Below, in pieces: positions 1 through 9,667 of a stretch of DNA of 64,000 bases. Every line of letters starts with the position of its first letter. Position 1 is the first letter of the stretch. The notes under the pieces were generated by a model that saw nothing but the letters and a program-made list of their open reading frames with translations, was not told the origin of the DNA and did not search any database. The DNA is taken from contig DHKY01000006.1 of the NCBI GenBank assembly GCA_002404995.1, positions 62,001-126,000 of the forward strand. The letters run 5' to 3'. This stretch comes from Caryophanales bacterium UBA4682 (GTDB lineage Bacteria > Bacillota_I > Bacilli_A > RFN20 > CAG-288). Made by a program: the position numbers and the translations under genes.

Positions 1-1
1 T

Positions 2-826
2 TCAAGGAACGTAAAAACCATCAACGCTTACAAAAGACAAGGCACAACAGTAGAATATACCGGATTATTCTCAAGACGTTCCAGGTTCACAAGGTTCTTA
101 TCTCCATCGAATATGTATTGGCTCATCACTTTGCTACTTCTCTATTTCTTCGTCACAACCGATTGGAGCAACCATACATTCCGGAACAGGTGCTTGGCTG
201 GAAAGTCACGCACTTTGATTTACTGGAGCGGAATCCTCTTCTCCTTCCTCCTCTTCCTTGGAAGGTACATCATCAGGATGCTCATCGTCCTGATTATGGG
301 ATACGCCTTCCCTTATGCGGAGAACTACTATCCAAACACAAGGAAACCAACAGGAAGCCTGCCCCTCATCTGCTTTGCTTTCTTCCTAATCCTTCTCTTT
401 AGGTTCTCCTTAAGGATGTCCATCGCTTACAGGGTCAAGAGCCGTGCTGGTTTCTTGATTCCAGTTGGCGTCTTCCTCATCGGAACAAGGTTCACAAGCA
501 TCGTAAACGGAGTTGTCAGTATCCATAATTACTCTTATAACGCAACGACTCCTTGGAACGTCTATCCTTTCCTTGAATTCTTCCCTACTTATCAAAACAG
601 TGCCTTCGGAGGAGGAACCAGGAACAGGATTACCTCAGTATTCGGAAATACAAGCGATTACGATCAGGTCCAGCGTGCCATACTAGTCAACGGACAAATA
701 CAATACAAGATTGTGTTTGGACGAACAGCACCGCTCGTCACAAAGACCGTCATCGTCAACCTTCTTCTCGCTTCTAGCTTTCTTGCTCTTGGGAACTACG
801 CTTTCTTTCGAAAAGACAGGAAATAA
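2..826 (+). CDS. C-terminal part of a multi-spanning membrane protein (ABC-2-permease-like), left-truncated
   Basis: The reading frame is open to the left edge, so the first Met seen here (113) is probably internal. About five hydrophobic segments are visible, near 113-160, 215-310, 350-415, 450-490 and 745-805. Between the last two lies a polar stretch of about 80 residues, likely outside the cell, ending with a short basic tail FFRKDRK. This layout resembles the permease half of ABC-2-type exporters, but no diagnostic motif is visible, so the family is an inference. Several AGG codons fall inside hydrophobic segments, where Met suits better than Arg. A strong terminator follows within 15 bases. 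Confidence 0.6.
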   Translation, partial: SRNVKTINAYKRQGTTVEYTGLFSRRSRFTRFLSPSNMYWLITLLLLYFFVTTDWSNHTFRNRCLAGKSRTLIYWSGILFSFLLFLGRYIIRMLIVLIMGYAFPYAENYYPNTRKPTGSLPLICFAFFLILLFRFSLRMSIAYRVKSRAGFLIPVGVFLIGTRFTSIVNGVVSIHNYSYNATTPWNVYPFLEFFPTYQNSAFGGGTRNRITSVFGNTSDYDQVQRAILVNGQIQYKIVFGRTAPLVTKTVIVNLLLASSFLALGNYAFFRKDRK

Positions 827-836
827 AAAACAGAAA

Positions 837-866
837 ACAGGGCTCAGAAAGAGCCCTGTTTTTTAT
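837..866. terminator. Rho-independent terminator, bidirectional
   Basis: An 8-bp perfect stem (CAGGGCTC/GAGCCCTG, 838-845 and 851-858) is followed by a T run on the plus strand and preceded by A-rich sequence. It can end the plus-strand membrane gene and the minus-strand operon that finishes at 898. Confidence 0.9.
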
Positions 867-897
867 TCAATCTCATTCTATGTTGAATGAAGTTGGT

Positions 898-3800
898 TTA
901 TTTCTTCTTCAACTCTTTTTCGTGTTTTTCTTTAATGGCTTCATCGGATACAGTCCACCTAATACGTATTAGAAGAGCTTCCGTAAAGTCTTTCAAGAAA
1001 GCACGCTCTGTCTTCAAAGTCACAAAGCTTGGTTTCTTCCTTGGGAATCCTTGGAGAAGTGCACTGAGCTCCGTACTGGAAAGATCCTCTTCCTTGCCCC
1101 TGCTATTTGCTATCTGGATTAGAATATCAGGACAGACATGATAGAGGTAAAGCAAAAGCTCTTTATAGAAAAAGGCACTATCCGAATCATAGCTGCTCTT
1201 TTGCCTGAAGTTATCAATCAGCCTCTGCATCGAAACATCATCTGGAAGGAAGAAATCTTTCACAACACTCGTTGGATTCTCAATACAGACCCAGTCATAC
1301 GGGTTTGTTTCTTGACGAAACCGATTGAGATAATTCCGAAGACTTTCCGCAAGAGGAGGATAAAGAATAAACCTTCCCCTATGGGCCAGGCGACGATTTG
1401 CCTCCGTTGTGAAAGGAAGGGAATCTAATGTGCTTCTTCGACAGACAAAAGCAGAAAAATAGGTCGGATAATCGCTCGTATCTGCATCCATGTCCTCATA
1501 GCGGATATTAGAAACAAACTCATCGAAGTCTTTCCTTGGTTCATCCCTGATAAGCGGCAGACCTAAAGCAGAGAGAAGGAACCTATCCGATTGTTCTTTC
1601 TTTGAAACATAAGAAGAGAAACGTTTCTTCAGAATTCGAGCTGAGAACTCAACTGCCTCTTTATCTTTTCTAGGAATGGCATATCCGCCATCTGGCCTCT
1701 TAAACGCAAAGAACCGTGTTCCGATAGCAACTTGATGCCCATCAAATTCCAGCGAACCCAGATATCCTTGATCGAAAGTAAATCCCCTAGCCCGTCTCCA
1801 GTATTTCCTCTGCAAGGCAGCGGAAATGCCCTTCCAGAACGGGACATAGCAGAGATCCAGGTCCCTTCCCTGTGAGAGCGGAGGAAGAAAACTAGTTTGA
1901 TTGATTTCGTCCCTGATTCTAGTCCAGAACCGATTATCCAAAAAGGCATCAAGATTCCCAGAAAACCTCTTTGCATGATAGAAGTCAAACCTTTTCTTAT
2001 CCTCATCACGGATCTTGTCAAAATGGATTCCAAACCCATAACGGTTTGCATATCCATTGGAGAACAAAAAGTAGCCGTCTTTGCTAGCCAAGCATTGCCT
2101 TACGGAAGAAAGAAGAGAAGAATCATTGGCTAAGATAGGATAAAGATAAGAAGAATGCTTATCATAGAGACCATCAGTAATCGTCTTGACTTCATCCTTC
2201 AAAAGCCTGTCTAGCTTATCAACAAAGAGACAACGTCCATATCGATAGCTGTCGCCCGTATAAGAAGAAATAGCCATACCAAAGAGAAGAGAAGACTCTT
2301 TCTTTTTTAAGTAAGAGAACCTCTCAGCTAGATTACCATCGATTTCATAGTGGAATCCATCTCTGGAATAAGCAAGACCAAAAGGATAGGCACGGAGATA
2401 GGGATATTCTGGATCATCGGTCTGAATTTCAACAGGTTCAATTTGCTTCGATACGAAATCCTCATGATAGTTCTCGTGCTTTAGACTCCCTAGGAACCTA
2501 TACTTGATTCGGTAATAGATGCCTTTGAGAAGAATATCTTTATCTGCCTCTGGAAGTTTTAGAATGGTAAAAGCCTCTAAAAAAGTACGTCCTTTGTTCC
2601 TCTCATGGAAGATTTCCGTAATAGGCGTAATCTTTTCAGCCTTGCTGATATGACTTGAGATATAGTCTGCCCAGATTGAATACCAAGGCTCATCGAAAAT
2701 CTTTTGCTGGTTCTTCCTGTAAAAAGCATAATCTCCGGAAACAAGAGCAAGGACATCCTTGTTATTGGAATCATAGTGGAGTGCAAAATCCATTCCTCCC
2801 TCCTCCGTAGTGAGGTCGAAGAAAGATAGACCCGCCTTCCTCCTCTTATTCTGATGATAGAAATTCTTTTCTTCCTCGCATTCAACGAAATCAAAGAAAA
2901 GACGTCCGTATTCTCCTATGTAAGGTTTTGGATATCCAAAGTCCTCCACTGTCAGAATATGGTCCTTAAAAGGGAGCAAAGAGAGGAAGCTCTCTCTGTC
3001 TCCGCTTGAGAAATCAAAGTATTTTACAAACGGATAGCATGCATATGGCCTTCCCATCCTCTTAAGGAAATAGGCAGGGATAAATTCAAGATCAATGTGT
3101 TTGTCCCTGTAGGAAAAAGCAAAATCAAACTGCTGTCCAATCAACTTCTTGTCCTTTTTCCTGAAAGAATAGGAAACAGGGAGGAATTCTTCCCTCACTT
3201 TTCCGTTTTCCGTATGAAGGATACGTTTATTCTCACCAGCATACCTTGTGAAGTTCAATCCAACCGCCCTATGCTTACCGGAGGTGAAGTCAAATCCAAG
3301 GTCCTGATCAAGAGACGTGAAACCACAGATATTGCTGTTCAGGAAATACCTACGGAAATAGTCATTCCTGATGCGCCCCATCAGACCCGCAAAATAGCGG
3401 CGAAGAGCACTATTTCTTTCGTATTCCGCTTCTGGGGTATTATCCGAATCGACATGAAAGGCAAGCTGTGCCATCTCTTCTAAAGACCTATGATCCAAGG
3501 GAGCATAGTATTTCTGATAGTCTTCTGCATTCCGGAGAGGAAGAGCCTTGAAAGAAACAAAGTCCCTGAAAAGCTTGGCTCCAGTTTCTTTTTCCTGAAG
3601 ATACTTTTTTGGAATCCGGTCCTCTAAGATATGAATCGGATAATACGGATAAGGACGTGTTTCCGGATCATAAATCAGTTCTGGATTCTGGCAGAAGATT
3701 CCTTTGCTGATCAAATAGTTCCTTCCTTCAATCAAAGCAAAGTCATTGGTAAAGAGTTCGTGGAAGTCCCCTTTTGATAATCCTTGTCTCCTATCCACGG

Positions 3801-4170
3801 AAAGAAGAGGATCAAAGGTAATCCGGCTGATAATCTCATCACAGGTAAGAGGAACTACGTTGTTCTCTTTTCCGGGTTTCGTCCTTACTTGGATAGGAAG
3901 ACCAAGAACCTGGAACAATACTTGAGCAGGAACACTCTGTCCATTCGTAATCTGATAGGAATTGTTGAAAACAGGATAAGGAGCTTTCTTCAGATAAGTC
4001 TGATAGAATTCCCTTCTTGCAAGCAAGCTTTCTTTGTTGCTAAGCGGCCTATAAAAGTGTTCAAAATCATCGGTATAGCAATCATAGAAAGCGCCAGAAA
4101 GAAGATACGCGTATTTCGTATCATCGCAGGCCTGCTTATCCGTTACAAATAATTCGTAGGAATATTTCAT
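898..4170 (-). CDS. Giant uncharacterised protein, paralogue of the next upstream gene (1090 aa)
   Basis: I do not recognise a known family. No signal peptide or membrane segment is visible; the protein is rich in Tyr, Phe, Arg and Lys and is probably cytoplasmic. It is a diverged paralogue of the 1116-aa protein encoded just upstream. Both share an N-terminal block with a KES motif, then PVF, then LGLP; a central block with SKGIF/TKGIF; and a later block with LPFKD (IPYKD in the partner) followed by a YPKPYIGEYG-like segment. The Cys pairs of the partner's modules are mostly lost here. The start at 4170 lies 1 base past the upstream stop, so translation is likely coupled. Codon use matches the host, including AGG at hydrophobic positions. 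Confidence 0.85.
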   Translation of the reverse strand: MKYSYELFVTDKQACDDTKYAYLLSGAFYDCYTDDFEHFYRPLSNKESLLARREFYQTYLKKAPYPVFNNSYQITNGQSVPAQVLFQVLGLPIQVRTKPGKENNVVPLTCDEIISRITFDPLLSVDRRQGLSKGDFHELFTNDFALIEGRNYLISKGIFCQNPELIYDPETRPYPYYPIHILEDRIPKKYLQEKETGAKLFRDFVSFKALPLRNAEDYQKYYAPLDHRSLEEMAQLAFHVDSDNTPEAEYERNSALRRYFAGLMGRIRNDYFRRYFLNSNICGFTSLDQDLGFDFTSGKHRAVGLNFTRYAGENKRILHTENGKVREEFLPVSYSFRKKDKKLIGQQFDFAFSYRDKHIDLEFIPAYFLKRMGRPYACYPFVKYFDFSSGDRESFLSLLPFKDHILTVEDFGYPKPYIGEYGRLFFDFVECEEEKNFYHQNKRRKAGLSFFDLTTEEGGMDFALHYDSNNKDVLALVSGDYAFYRKNQQKIFDEPWYSIWADYISSHISKAEKITPITEIFHERNKGRTFLEAFTILKLPEADKDILLKGIYYRIKYRFLGSLKHENYHEDFVSKQIEPVEIQTDDPEYPYLRAYPFGLAYSRDGFHYEIDGNLAERFSYLKKKESSLLFGMAISSYTGDSYRYGRCLFVDKLDRLLKDEVKTITDGLYDKHSSYLYPILANDSSLLSSVRQCLASKDGYFLFSNGYANRYGFGIHFDKIRDEDKKRFDFYHAKRFSGNLDAFLDNRFWTRIRDEINQTSFLPPLSQGRDLDLCYVPFWKGISAALQRKYWRRARGFTFDQGYLGSLEFDGHQVAIGTRFFAFKRPDGGYAIPRKDKEAVEFSARILKKRFSSYVSKKEQSDRFLLSALGLPLIRDEPRKDFDEFVSNIRYEDMDADTSDYPTYFSAFVCRRSTLDSLPFTTEANRRLAHRGRFILYPPLAESLRNYLNRFRQETNPYDWVCIENPTSVVKDFFLPDDVSMQRLIDNFRQKSSYDSDSAFFYKELLLYLYHVCPDILIQIANSRGKEEDLSSTELSALLQGFPRKKPSFVTLKTERAFLKDFTEALLIRIRWTVSDEAIKEKHEKELKKK

Positions 4171-4171
4171 A

Positions 4172-7100
4172 CTATCTACCTATCCGTTTCTCTTTTTCCA
4201 CATACTTCAGAACAAGCTTCTCGTAGAGGAAGGTGAAGAAACCAATCCTGCTCTGGAATACATTTTCTTGAATTTCTGACCGGATATTGGAGACATCCGG
4301 AAAACAAGTGATAAGATTGTCTCTGTAGTTTGTTTCCGATATTGAGTTAATAAACTTAAGAATACATTTATTATCTCTCTTATAAGTGTCAAGAATGATA
4401 CCGGAAGCATAAGCGCTGATTTCAGCATTACCGAGTGCTTTCTTCTGATAATCATAGAGATAGTCCTTCAGTTTGTCTTCTCCAGGAACAAAAAAGGAAA
4501 AGACAGCTTCCGGAACAGAATCATCTAGCCTATTCAAACAAGGAAGGAGAGGATCATAATCACTCGACAAATCATAGTGATGGTCCTTCTGATAGACAAG
4601 ATAGGAAATCGGGTTGCTTGTCACAAAAGCAAACCCATCCCGCAGCCTTCCATTGACTGCAAAAGTATATTCCGCCCTTGAATTCTCCTTGAGCGGAAGA
4701 GCTTTGGTGAAGACGTCAAGATACGCACAATGTGTAATATTTAAGCATCTTCTGCAAATGCTCTCCTTGAACGGAATCCGTTCCAGGAGCTCATCCACGC
4801 TTGTCAGAGATAAGTCGACATCCTGCAGAGAAAGAACCACAGAATAGGGAAGTCCGACTAATCCGAGCAGCACACTGGCACGGAACTCGGCTGGTATCAC
4901 GCTAAAGTCAAAGCGTTTTAAAGAATACTTCCTCTCCTTCCGCCTCGTTTCTTTTTCGCATAAGCAGAAAGCAAGGTTCTTTCCAAAGGCATCGTCTGCA
5001 TAAGCGTTATAGTGTCTTCCTAGGAAAACATAAGGATGTGGAAGCTTTGGATTATAGTCGATGTTCCTTGCAAATGGCGTCTCATCGGAAGATAGGAAGG
5101 AAGAAGACCTTTCGACTCCGTATGCCATTGCCCTCTTTGCATAAGTATAGAACAGACGTAAGACAACCGGACCAATCGTACTAAGGCCTCCGAGCAAAGA
5201 TAAAAGATTTTGATTCCTGCCTAAACCTTCCGGCCTTGACCTGAAAGCAGAAAAAGCACCGAAATTAGAAGAATAGAAGAAGTCTGGTCCGAAGAAAGAA
5301 CTCAGTAGGGAAATAAGGGACTTCCGGTCTTTCTGGATATAAGGTTTCAGAATCGGTTCGATTTTGTTTTTATCAAGATGGAACATCTTGAGAGGGAAAT
5401 CCTCGTATTTATCGAAGTCCTCATTCAGGGTTGGAATCCAGTAGACGCCATGCTCGCTTGCTTTTGCACGGATATAGGTAAAGTAGATATTATAGAGGGC
5501 ATCTGTTTTTTCATCCCTGCATTCATAGTAGGAAGGGGTAGAGGAATTGCAAAGATGACAGAGTCCATCCTTATACGGAATCTGGGACTTGAGATCTGGA
5601 TTGAAGGGGTTGAGCTGGGATATGATGTTATCAGGAAGTCCGATTTGAGAAATCCTTTTGCTGTATTTCTCAACAGAATTCGGTTTGATTGTCTTTAAAA
5701 GATAATCAATCCTGTTCTCGACAGCTTTTCTGCTACAGGAGCAGAGATAGGCTTTTCCAAAACGGGTCTTGCGGAAAGAGTAGCAGAGCTTTCCATAAGA
5801 AACATAAGGATACGGAAGATTCGGTTCATATCGGTCTTTTGCATCTGGCTTGCCATCCAGCTGCCTTAAGGAAGTAATATCTTTGTTTTCCCTTGCTTCG
5901 TTCCGGAACAGAGGTTCCACTGCAAGGAAAGGATAAGAAAGAAGATAGAAGAAGAAGTCTTTCCTCTTTTCATCCAAGGCAAGAGAAAGACCATACTCGG
6001 CAGAAAGAATCGATAATGCCTGCCTTAAAGTGGTTTGATGGAAAAGACGATAGAATTCATAGAGTGCAGAATTATGGCTTCGTTCATCCATCTGAACCAG
6101 TTTTTCCTTAAGGAGGGAATCATGCGTCCTTTCTCTTGCTATGAGATAGGAAGAAAGAGGCCAAGAAGAGAGCTTCTCATCTTTTTTATCTAGAAAGCCA
6201 AGGGATGTGTTTTCCCGATTGACTTTATCATCGATGACAATCGTAATCTGATTATCAGGAGAGTATTCGAAAAGCGGTTTGGATGCATAGCAGAAAACAC
6301 CGTTCTTCAACAGCCTTCGGTAAGAGAACACGTAGCGATGCTCTTTTTCTTCTGGCAGATAGGAATAAAAAAGATCAAATCTTTTTACGGAAAGATAGTT
6401 GCTCTCCTCTGTCTTCCTCTCTCGGAACGGAAGAAGTGAAAGAATGTCATCGACAGATTGAGCCTTTTTCTCTTTCAGAAAACGATAGCCTTGATAAGGA
6501 AGACCAAGCTTTGCATAAAGAGAAAGAAGACTTTCTCCAAGATAGTATTCTTTCTTCCTTAAGGAATAAATCAGATCATAGTCTTTCTTATCGAAGAAAT
6601 AGTTCTTGAAGTCCTTGGTATACCTTTCCCCGTTAAAGGAAGAGATAGCATAAAGGTTGCCTTCTTTTCCAAACACCTTGCAGGGAGTAAGATACGACAC
6701 TTTTGTAGTGACTTTATTCAGCACCTCAAAACAATACTGGTCATAAAGATAATTGATAATGGAAGCAAGATAACGACGAAGAACAAGGGCATAGTTCTTC
6801 CGGAAACTTTCCTCTTTATTCAAATCCGAAAGCTCGGAATCAAACTTTCCATTCACAAAGTAGGAGACACGTCTCCTAAAAGAATAGGAATCAAAAGCTT
6901 TCCTGTTCCGTGCAAAAGCATCATCATAGTGGAAAGAAAAGAAATCAATCAAAAACCGTTCGCTGTTTCCTTCCTCAATCAAAGCCTTCAGATTCTTTGG
7001 CAGATGTTTTTCATCGATATAGACAGGGAAGAGAGAATGATCATCCAAAACAAAAGGCTTCGTCTCCTCATAAGGGAAAAAGATACCTTTTGTCAGACAA

Positions 7101-7522
7101 TACCTACGAAAGTCATCGCAGAAGTATTTCCGTTCCAAGGAACGATACTGCTCTTGATAAACAGTTTTCTTTAACCGCTTCAGATCATTTGCAAAATGAA
7201 GCTGAGAAAGAATATCCTTCGACCTATCCAAAGAGGAAAAGAGTTCATCTGGCAGACCAAGAATCTGGCCGATAACTCTTTTATCATCGCTCTTCACATA
7301 AGAAAAACTTGCACCATCAAAAACAGGAAACACAGCATCATTCATAACAAAGTCATAATAGAAGTTCAGAGATGCTTCTATTGATTCCTTGTCTTCGACC
7401 GGAAGGTAATAGATATGATCATTTCCAAAGAAAGCAGCATGATTCATCCCGAAGACTGCAAAAGAATAATACTTAGAATAACTGATTTCCGTCTTTGGAT
7501 TTTTAAAAAACAGATAAGACAT
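4172..7522 (-). CDS. Giant uncharacterised protein with repeated Cys-pair modules (1116 aa)
   Basis: Family unknown, with no signal peptide or membrane segment. Two internal modules are visible. Each starts with xPxLPxPYV, passes through an FGK motif into a CxC pair (CSC near residue 594, CLC near 849), and ends about 60-75 residues later in a CxxC pair after a PxK-D/E motif (CHLC near 652, CRRC near 921). CxC plus CxxC could bind zinc twice; this is inferred, not shown. The N-terminal 250 residues align by eye with the downstream 1090-aa protein. The gene starts 2 bases after the protease gene ends and ends 1 base before the next start, so it sits in the middle of a four-gene operon. Confidence 0.85.
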   Translation of the reverse strand: MSYLFFKNPKTEISYSKYYSFAVFGMNHAAFFGNDHIYYLPVEDKESIEASLNFYYDFVMNDAVFPVFDGASFSYVKSDDKRVIGQILGLPDELFSSLDRSKDILSQLHFANDLKRLKKTVYQEQYRSLERKYFCDDFRRYCLTKGIFFPYEETKPFVLDDHSLFPVYIDEKHLPKNLKALIEEGNSERFLIDFFSFHYDDAFARNRKAFDSYSFRRRVSYFVNGKFDSELSDLNKEESFRKNYALVLRRYLASIINYLYDQYCFEVLNKVTTKVSYLTPCKVFGKEGNLYAISSFNGERYTKDFKNYFFDKKDYDLIYSLRKKEYYLGESLLSLYAKLGLPYQGYRFLKEKKAQSVDDILSLLPFRERKTEESNYLSVKRFDLFYSYLPEEKEHRYVFSYRRLLKNGVFCYASKPLFEYSPDNQITIVIDDKVNRENTSLGFLDKKDEKLSSWPLSSYLIARERTHDSLLKEKLVQMDERSHNSALYEFYRLFHQTTLRQALSILSAEYGLSLALDEKRKDFFFYLLSYPFLAVEPLFRNEARENKDITSLRQLDGKPDAKDRYEPNLPYPYVSYGKLCYSFRKTRFGKAYLCSCSRKAVENRIDYLLKTIKPNSVEKYSKRISQIGLPDNIISQLNPFNPDLKSQIPYKDGLCHLCNSSTPSYYECRDEKTDALYNIYFTYIRAKASEHGVYWIPTLNEDFDKYEDFPLKMFHLDKNKIEPILKPYIQKDRKSLISLLSSFFGPDFFYSSNFGAFSAFRSRPEGLGRNQNLLSLLGGLSTIGPVVLRLFYTYAKRAMAYGVERSSSFLSSDETPFARNIDYNPKLPHPYVFLGRHYNAYADDAFGKNLAFCLCEKETRRKERKYSLKRFDFSVIPAEFRASVLLGLVGLPYSVVLSLQDVDLSLTSVDELLERIPFKESICRRCLNITHCAYLDVFTKALPLKENSRAEYTFAVNGRLRDGFAFVTSNPISYLVYQKDHHYDLSSDYDPLLPCLNRLDDSVPEAVFSFFVPGEDKLKDYLYDYQKKALGNAEISAYASGIILDTYKRDNKCILKFINSISETNYRDNLITCFPDVSNIRSEIQENVFQSRIGFFTFLYEKLVLKYVEKEKRIGR

Positions 7523-7524
7523 TT

Positions 7525-9171
7525 CTAAAGCTCCGTAAACTCGATATTGCAGCTACTTGTTGAAGTCGATACCACCTGGAAAGAATAGGAAGCCTTGGTT
7601 CCATCATCAAAGGCAAAGTCAGAATAGTTTGCTTCAAAGCTTTTGTTGATAGAAGTAAACAGAGACGTGTTGTCTGCGTAATCATACTTAATCGTATTAC
7701 CGACACGGACAGCTCTTCCATTGATTCTCTGTCCATTGGCAGGCCTTAAGGAAATCAGTCTTCCCCGATAATAGTGCAAAGAGGAATCATCACGGCTCTG
7801 ATCATAAGAATAGCTGAAAGTGTTGGAGTAGAGGAAAGTATAAAGATACCGACGTCCCCAATCCGAATTCGGTTTCTGAATCTTGTCGTAGACTTCCTCA
7901 TTCCAGATAGGAGAGCCATCCTTATTCGGAATAAGTTTTCCGATTCGTGCATCAACATGGAAGCAAAGGACTCCATTCTGAGAGAATCCTTTCGGAGCCG
8001 TATAGTACTGAGTATTCGCATCCATTTGGTTCAGATTGGTCGGAGTGTAGTACTCCAAAAGCAGATATTCATCAAACGGAGTGCCGTTGTAATCCCTGCT
8101 TCCGTCTTTATAAATCGGAATCAGGAGAGCATCTCCGTTATTCTGATAGGCATTAAGAGTCAGCTTATTATTGTTGGCAGAAAGGTAATCCTTAGTAACC
8201 ACACGGGGCTTATTCCATCCAAGCAGATATTTAGAGAAAACATCATGGTCAAGGATATTCCTGTCCATCCTATCAAGGCCGCCGATAGGAGTGTCATAAT
8301 TCGTGCTTCCATCCGAGTTCTTTTTCCTATAGTCATAAGAATAGTAATCATCTAAACCAAGCCTATGTCCAGTCTCATGGATATAGGTATGACTGTCGAC
8401 ATAAGGATTCCTAAAGTCGTTAAAGCCATAGTTCTGATTAATAAAGCCATAGGAAGCCCAAGAATAAAGGCATGCTTTCTTTCCACTGAATTTATTAGCG
8501 GATGTGTCATCGACCCAGGTTGTATATGCCCAGTAAAGATCGCTGGACTGATCATAAGGAACGGAATAGACCATCCAGATAGCATCAAGATAACCATCAT
8601 CATTGGTATCATACTCGCTCAAATCATATCCGTTCTTAACAAGCGTAGAAAGAATGTCTTCTAAAAGATAGTCCGTCCATTGCTTATTATTATTTAAATA
8701 TGTTTTTGCAGTAGCAGAGAGCTCTGATGATGTCTTATTCGTGTGAACAACCGGTGTGACGTCTCCAGTGATGTGCAGTTTTCCATAGCTTGATTTCTCG
8801 TAAAAGCTCGCTACAGATTCCCATCCGTTCTCCTCCGATGTTCCAAAGAAGGCAGTGTTGATATTCTGAACCTGTTTTGGTGTGAATTCATGGTCTGTAG
8901 TGTCAATTGGAACAACCAGGATTTTCCGATTCCCATTGGATGGTAAATAACGATATCCCCTTCCAATGCCGATATTATCGAATGTCCTATTGTCAGTAGA
9001 ATACTCACTAGTATAATTCGGTGTCTTATAGGCAATATCCTTACCAGACGGGGCGTGAGAGGAGTTATCGTTTCTGCTGATGAAAATATTAGGATGCCGA
9101 ATGAAAAGACAAGAAGAAAGAGTACAGGTTACAGCAAGGACCGATAAGAGAGATAATGCCTTTTTCTTCAT
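7525..9171 (-). CDS. Secreted M6-type (immune inhibitor A-like) metalloprotease lipoprotein
   Basis: The N-terminus is a lipoprotein signal (MKKKALSLLSVLAVTCTLSSC), so the enzyme is likely anchored outside the membrane. The zinc motif HExGH is present as HETGH (residues 265-269), followed by an AGG codon (8362-8364) and LGLDDYY; read with AGG=Met it becomes HETGHMLGLDDYY. Further on the motif GGLD-M-MD-M-NILDHD and KYLLGW appears, again only when two AGG codons are Met; this block is typical of M6-type peptidases. DTNDDGYLD near residue 190 looks like a calcium loop. The gene lies between a small cytoplasmic protein and two giant proteins with 2-3 base gaps, so all four are probably made together. 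Confidence 0.85.
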   Translation of the reverse strand: MKKKALSLLSVLAVTCTLSSCLFIRHPNIFISRNDNSSHAPSGKDIAYKTPNYTSEYSTDNRTFDNIGIGRGYRYLPSNGNRKILVVPIDTTDHEFTPKQVQNINTAFFGTSEENGWESVASFYEKSSYGKLHITGDVTPVVHTNKTSSELSATAKTYLNNNKQWTDYLLEDILSTLVKNGYDLSEYDTNDDGYLDAIWMVYSVPYDQSSDLYWAYTTWVDDTSANKFSGKKACLYSWASYGFINQNYGFNDFRNPYVDSHTYIHETGHRLGLDDYYSYDYRKKNSDGSTNYDTPIGGLDRMDRNILDHDVFSKYLLGWNKPRVVTKDYLSANNNKLTLNAYQNNGDALLIPIYKDGSRDYNGTPFDEYLLLEYYTPTNLNQMDANTQYYTAPKGFSQNGVLCFHVDARIGKLIPNKDGSPIWNEEVYDKIQKPNSDWGRRYLYTFLYSNTFSYSYDQSRDDSSLHYYRGRLISLRPANGQRINGRAVRVGNTIKYDYADNTSLFTSINKSFEANYSDFAFDDGTKASYSFQVVSTSTSSCNIEFTEL

Positions 9172-9174
9172 TGA

Positions 9175-9519
9175 TTAATCTCCGTAATCAGAGCCACGGC
9201 TTTCCGGCTGAATCAAACAGCCAATCAGATTGGCAATGTCTTCTGCCGTCAGATAAATAGCTCCTTCTGTTTCAACAAGAGGGTTGTCTTCCATTCCAAC
9301 GAAAACAACTTTTCTGTTCTTGCGAACCACTTCGTCCCTCTTTTTCAGCATCTCTGGATAACGTTCCGGACGATGCCTGCGATAGCCCTGTAAATAAGTA
9401 TAGTACTGAGGTTCAATATAAAAGATTGAGCCATCATCATTCTGATAGCAGGTTGCAAAGCGATTCTGCCTATCGATAAGGATCTTACGATCAGACCATT
9501 CTGGGTAATTTTTTGCCAT
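9175..9519 (-). CDS. Small uncharacterised protein, first gene of the protease operon (114 aa)
   Basis: No family recognised. The start at 9519 is chosen because AAGGAG lies 7 bases upstream, whereas the in-frame Met at 9558 has no ribosome binding site and overlaps the promoter. The protein is polar, rich in Tyr, Arg and Asp, has no signal peptide, and carries a central YYTYLQGYRRHRPERYPEM segment and a mixed hydrophobic C-terminal half. It ends 3 bases before the protease start. Its position first in the operon suggests a regulatory or assembly role, but nothing in the sequence proves it. Confidence 0.75.
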   Translation of the reverse strand: MAKNYPEWSDRKILIDRQNRFATCYQNDDGSIFYIEPQYYTYLQGYRRHRPERYPEMLKKRDEVVRKNRKVVFVGMEDNPLVETEGAIYLTAEDIANLIGCLIQPESRGSDYGD

Positions 9520-9537
9520 AAAGATATCTCCTTGTTT

Positions 9538-9543
9538 ATTATA
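9538..9543 (-). promoter_or_regulatory. Extended -10 promoter of the protease/giant-protein operon
   Basis: On the minus strand TGG-TATAAT is a perfect -10 hexamer with an upstream TGn extension. It lies 18 bases before the strong AAGGAG site of the 114-aa gene. No good -35 hexamer is seen at 17 bases, as is common for extended -10 promoters. Confidence 0.7.
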
Positions 9544-9667
9544 CCATTCACCTATCAAAGATTCGTTTTTACAATTCCGAAAAAAGAAAGAGGAAGAAGA
9601 AGCGATAGTTCTCCTTTCTACCTAATATCAGTCTTAAGCGAATCGAAATTACAGAAAAATTTATTTT

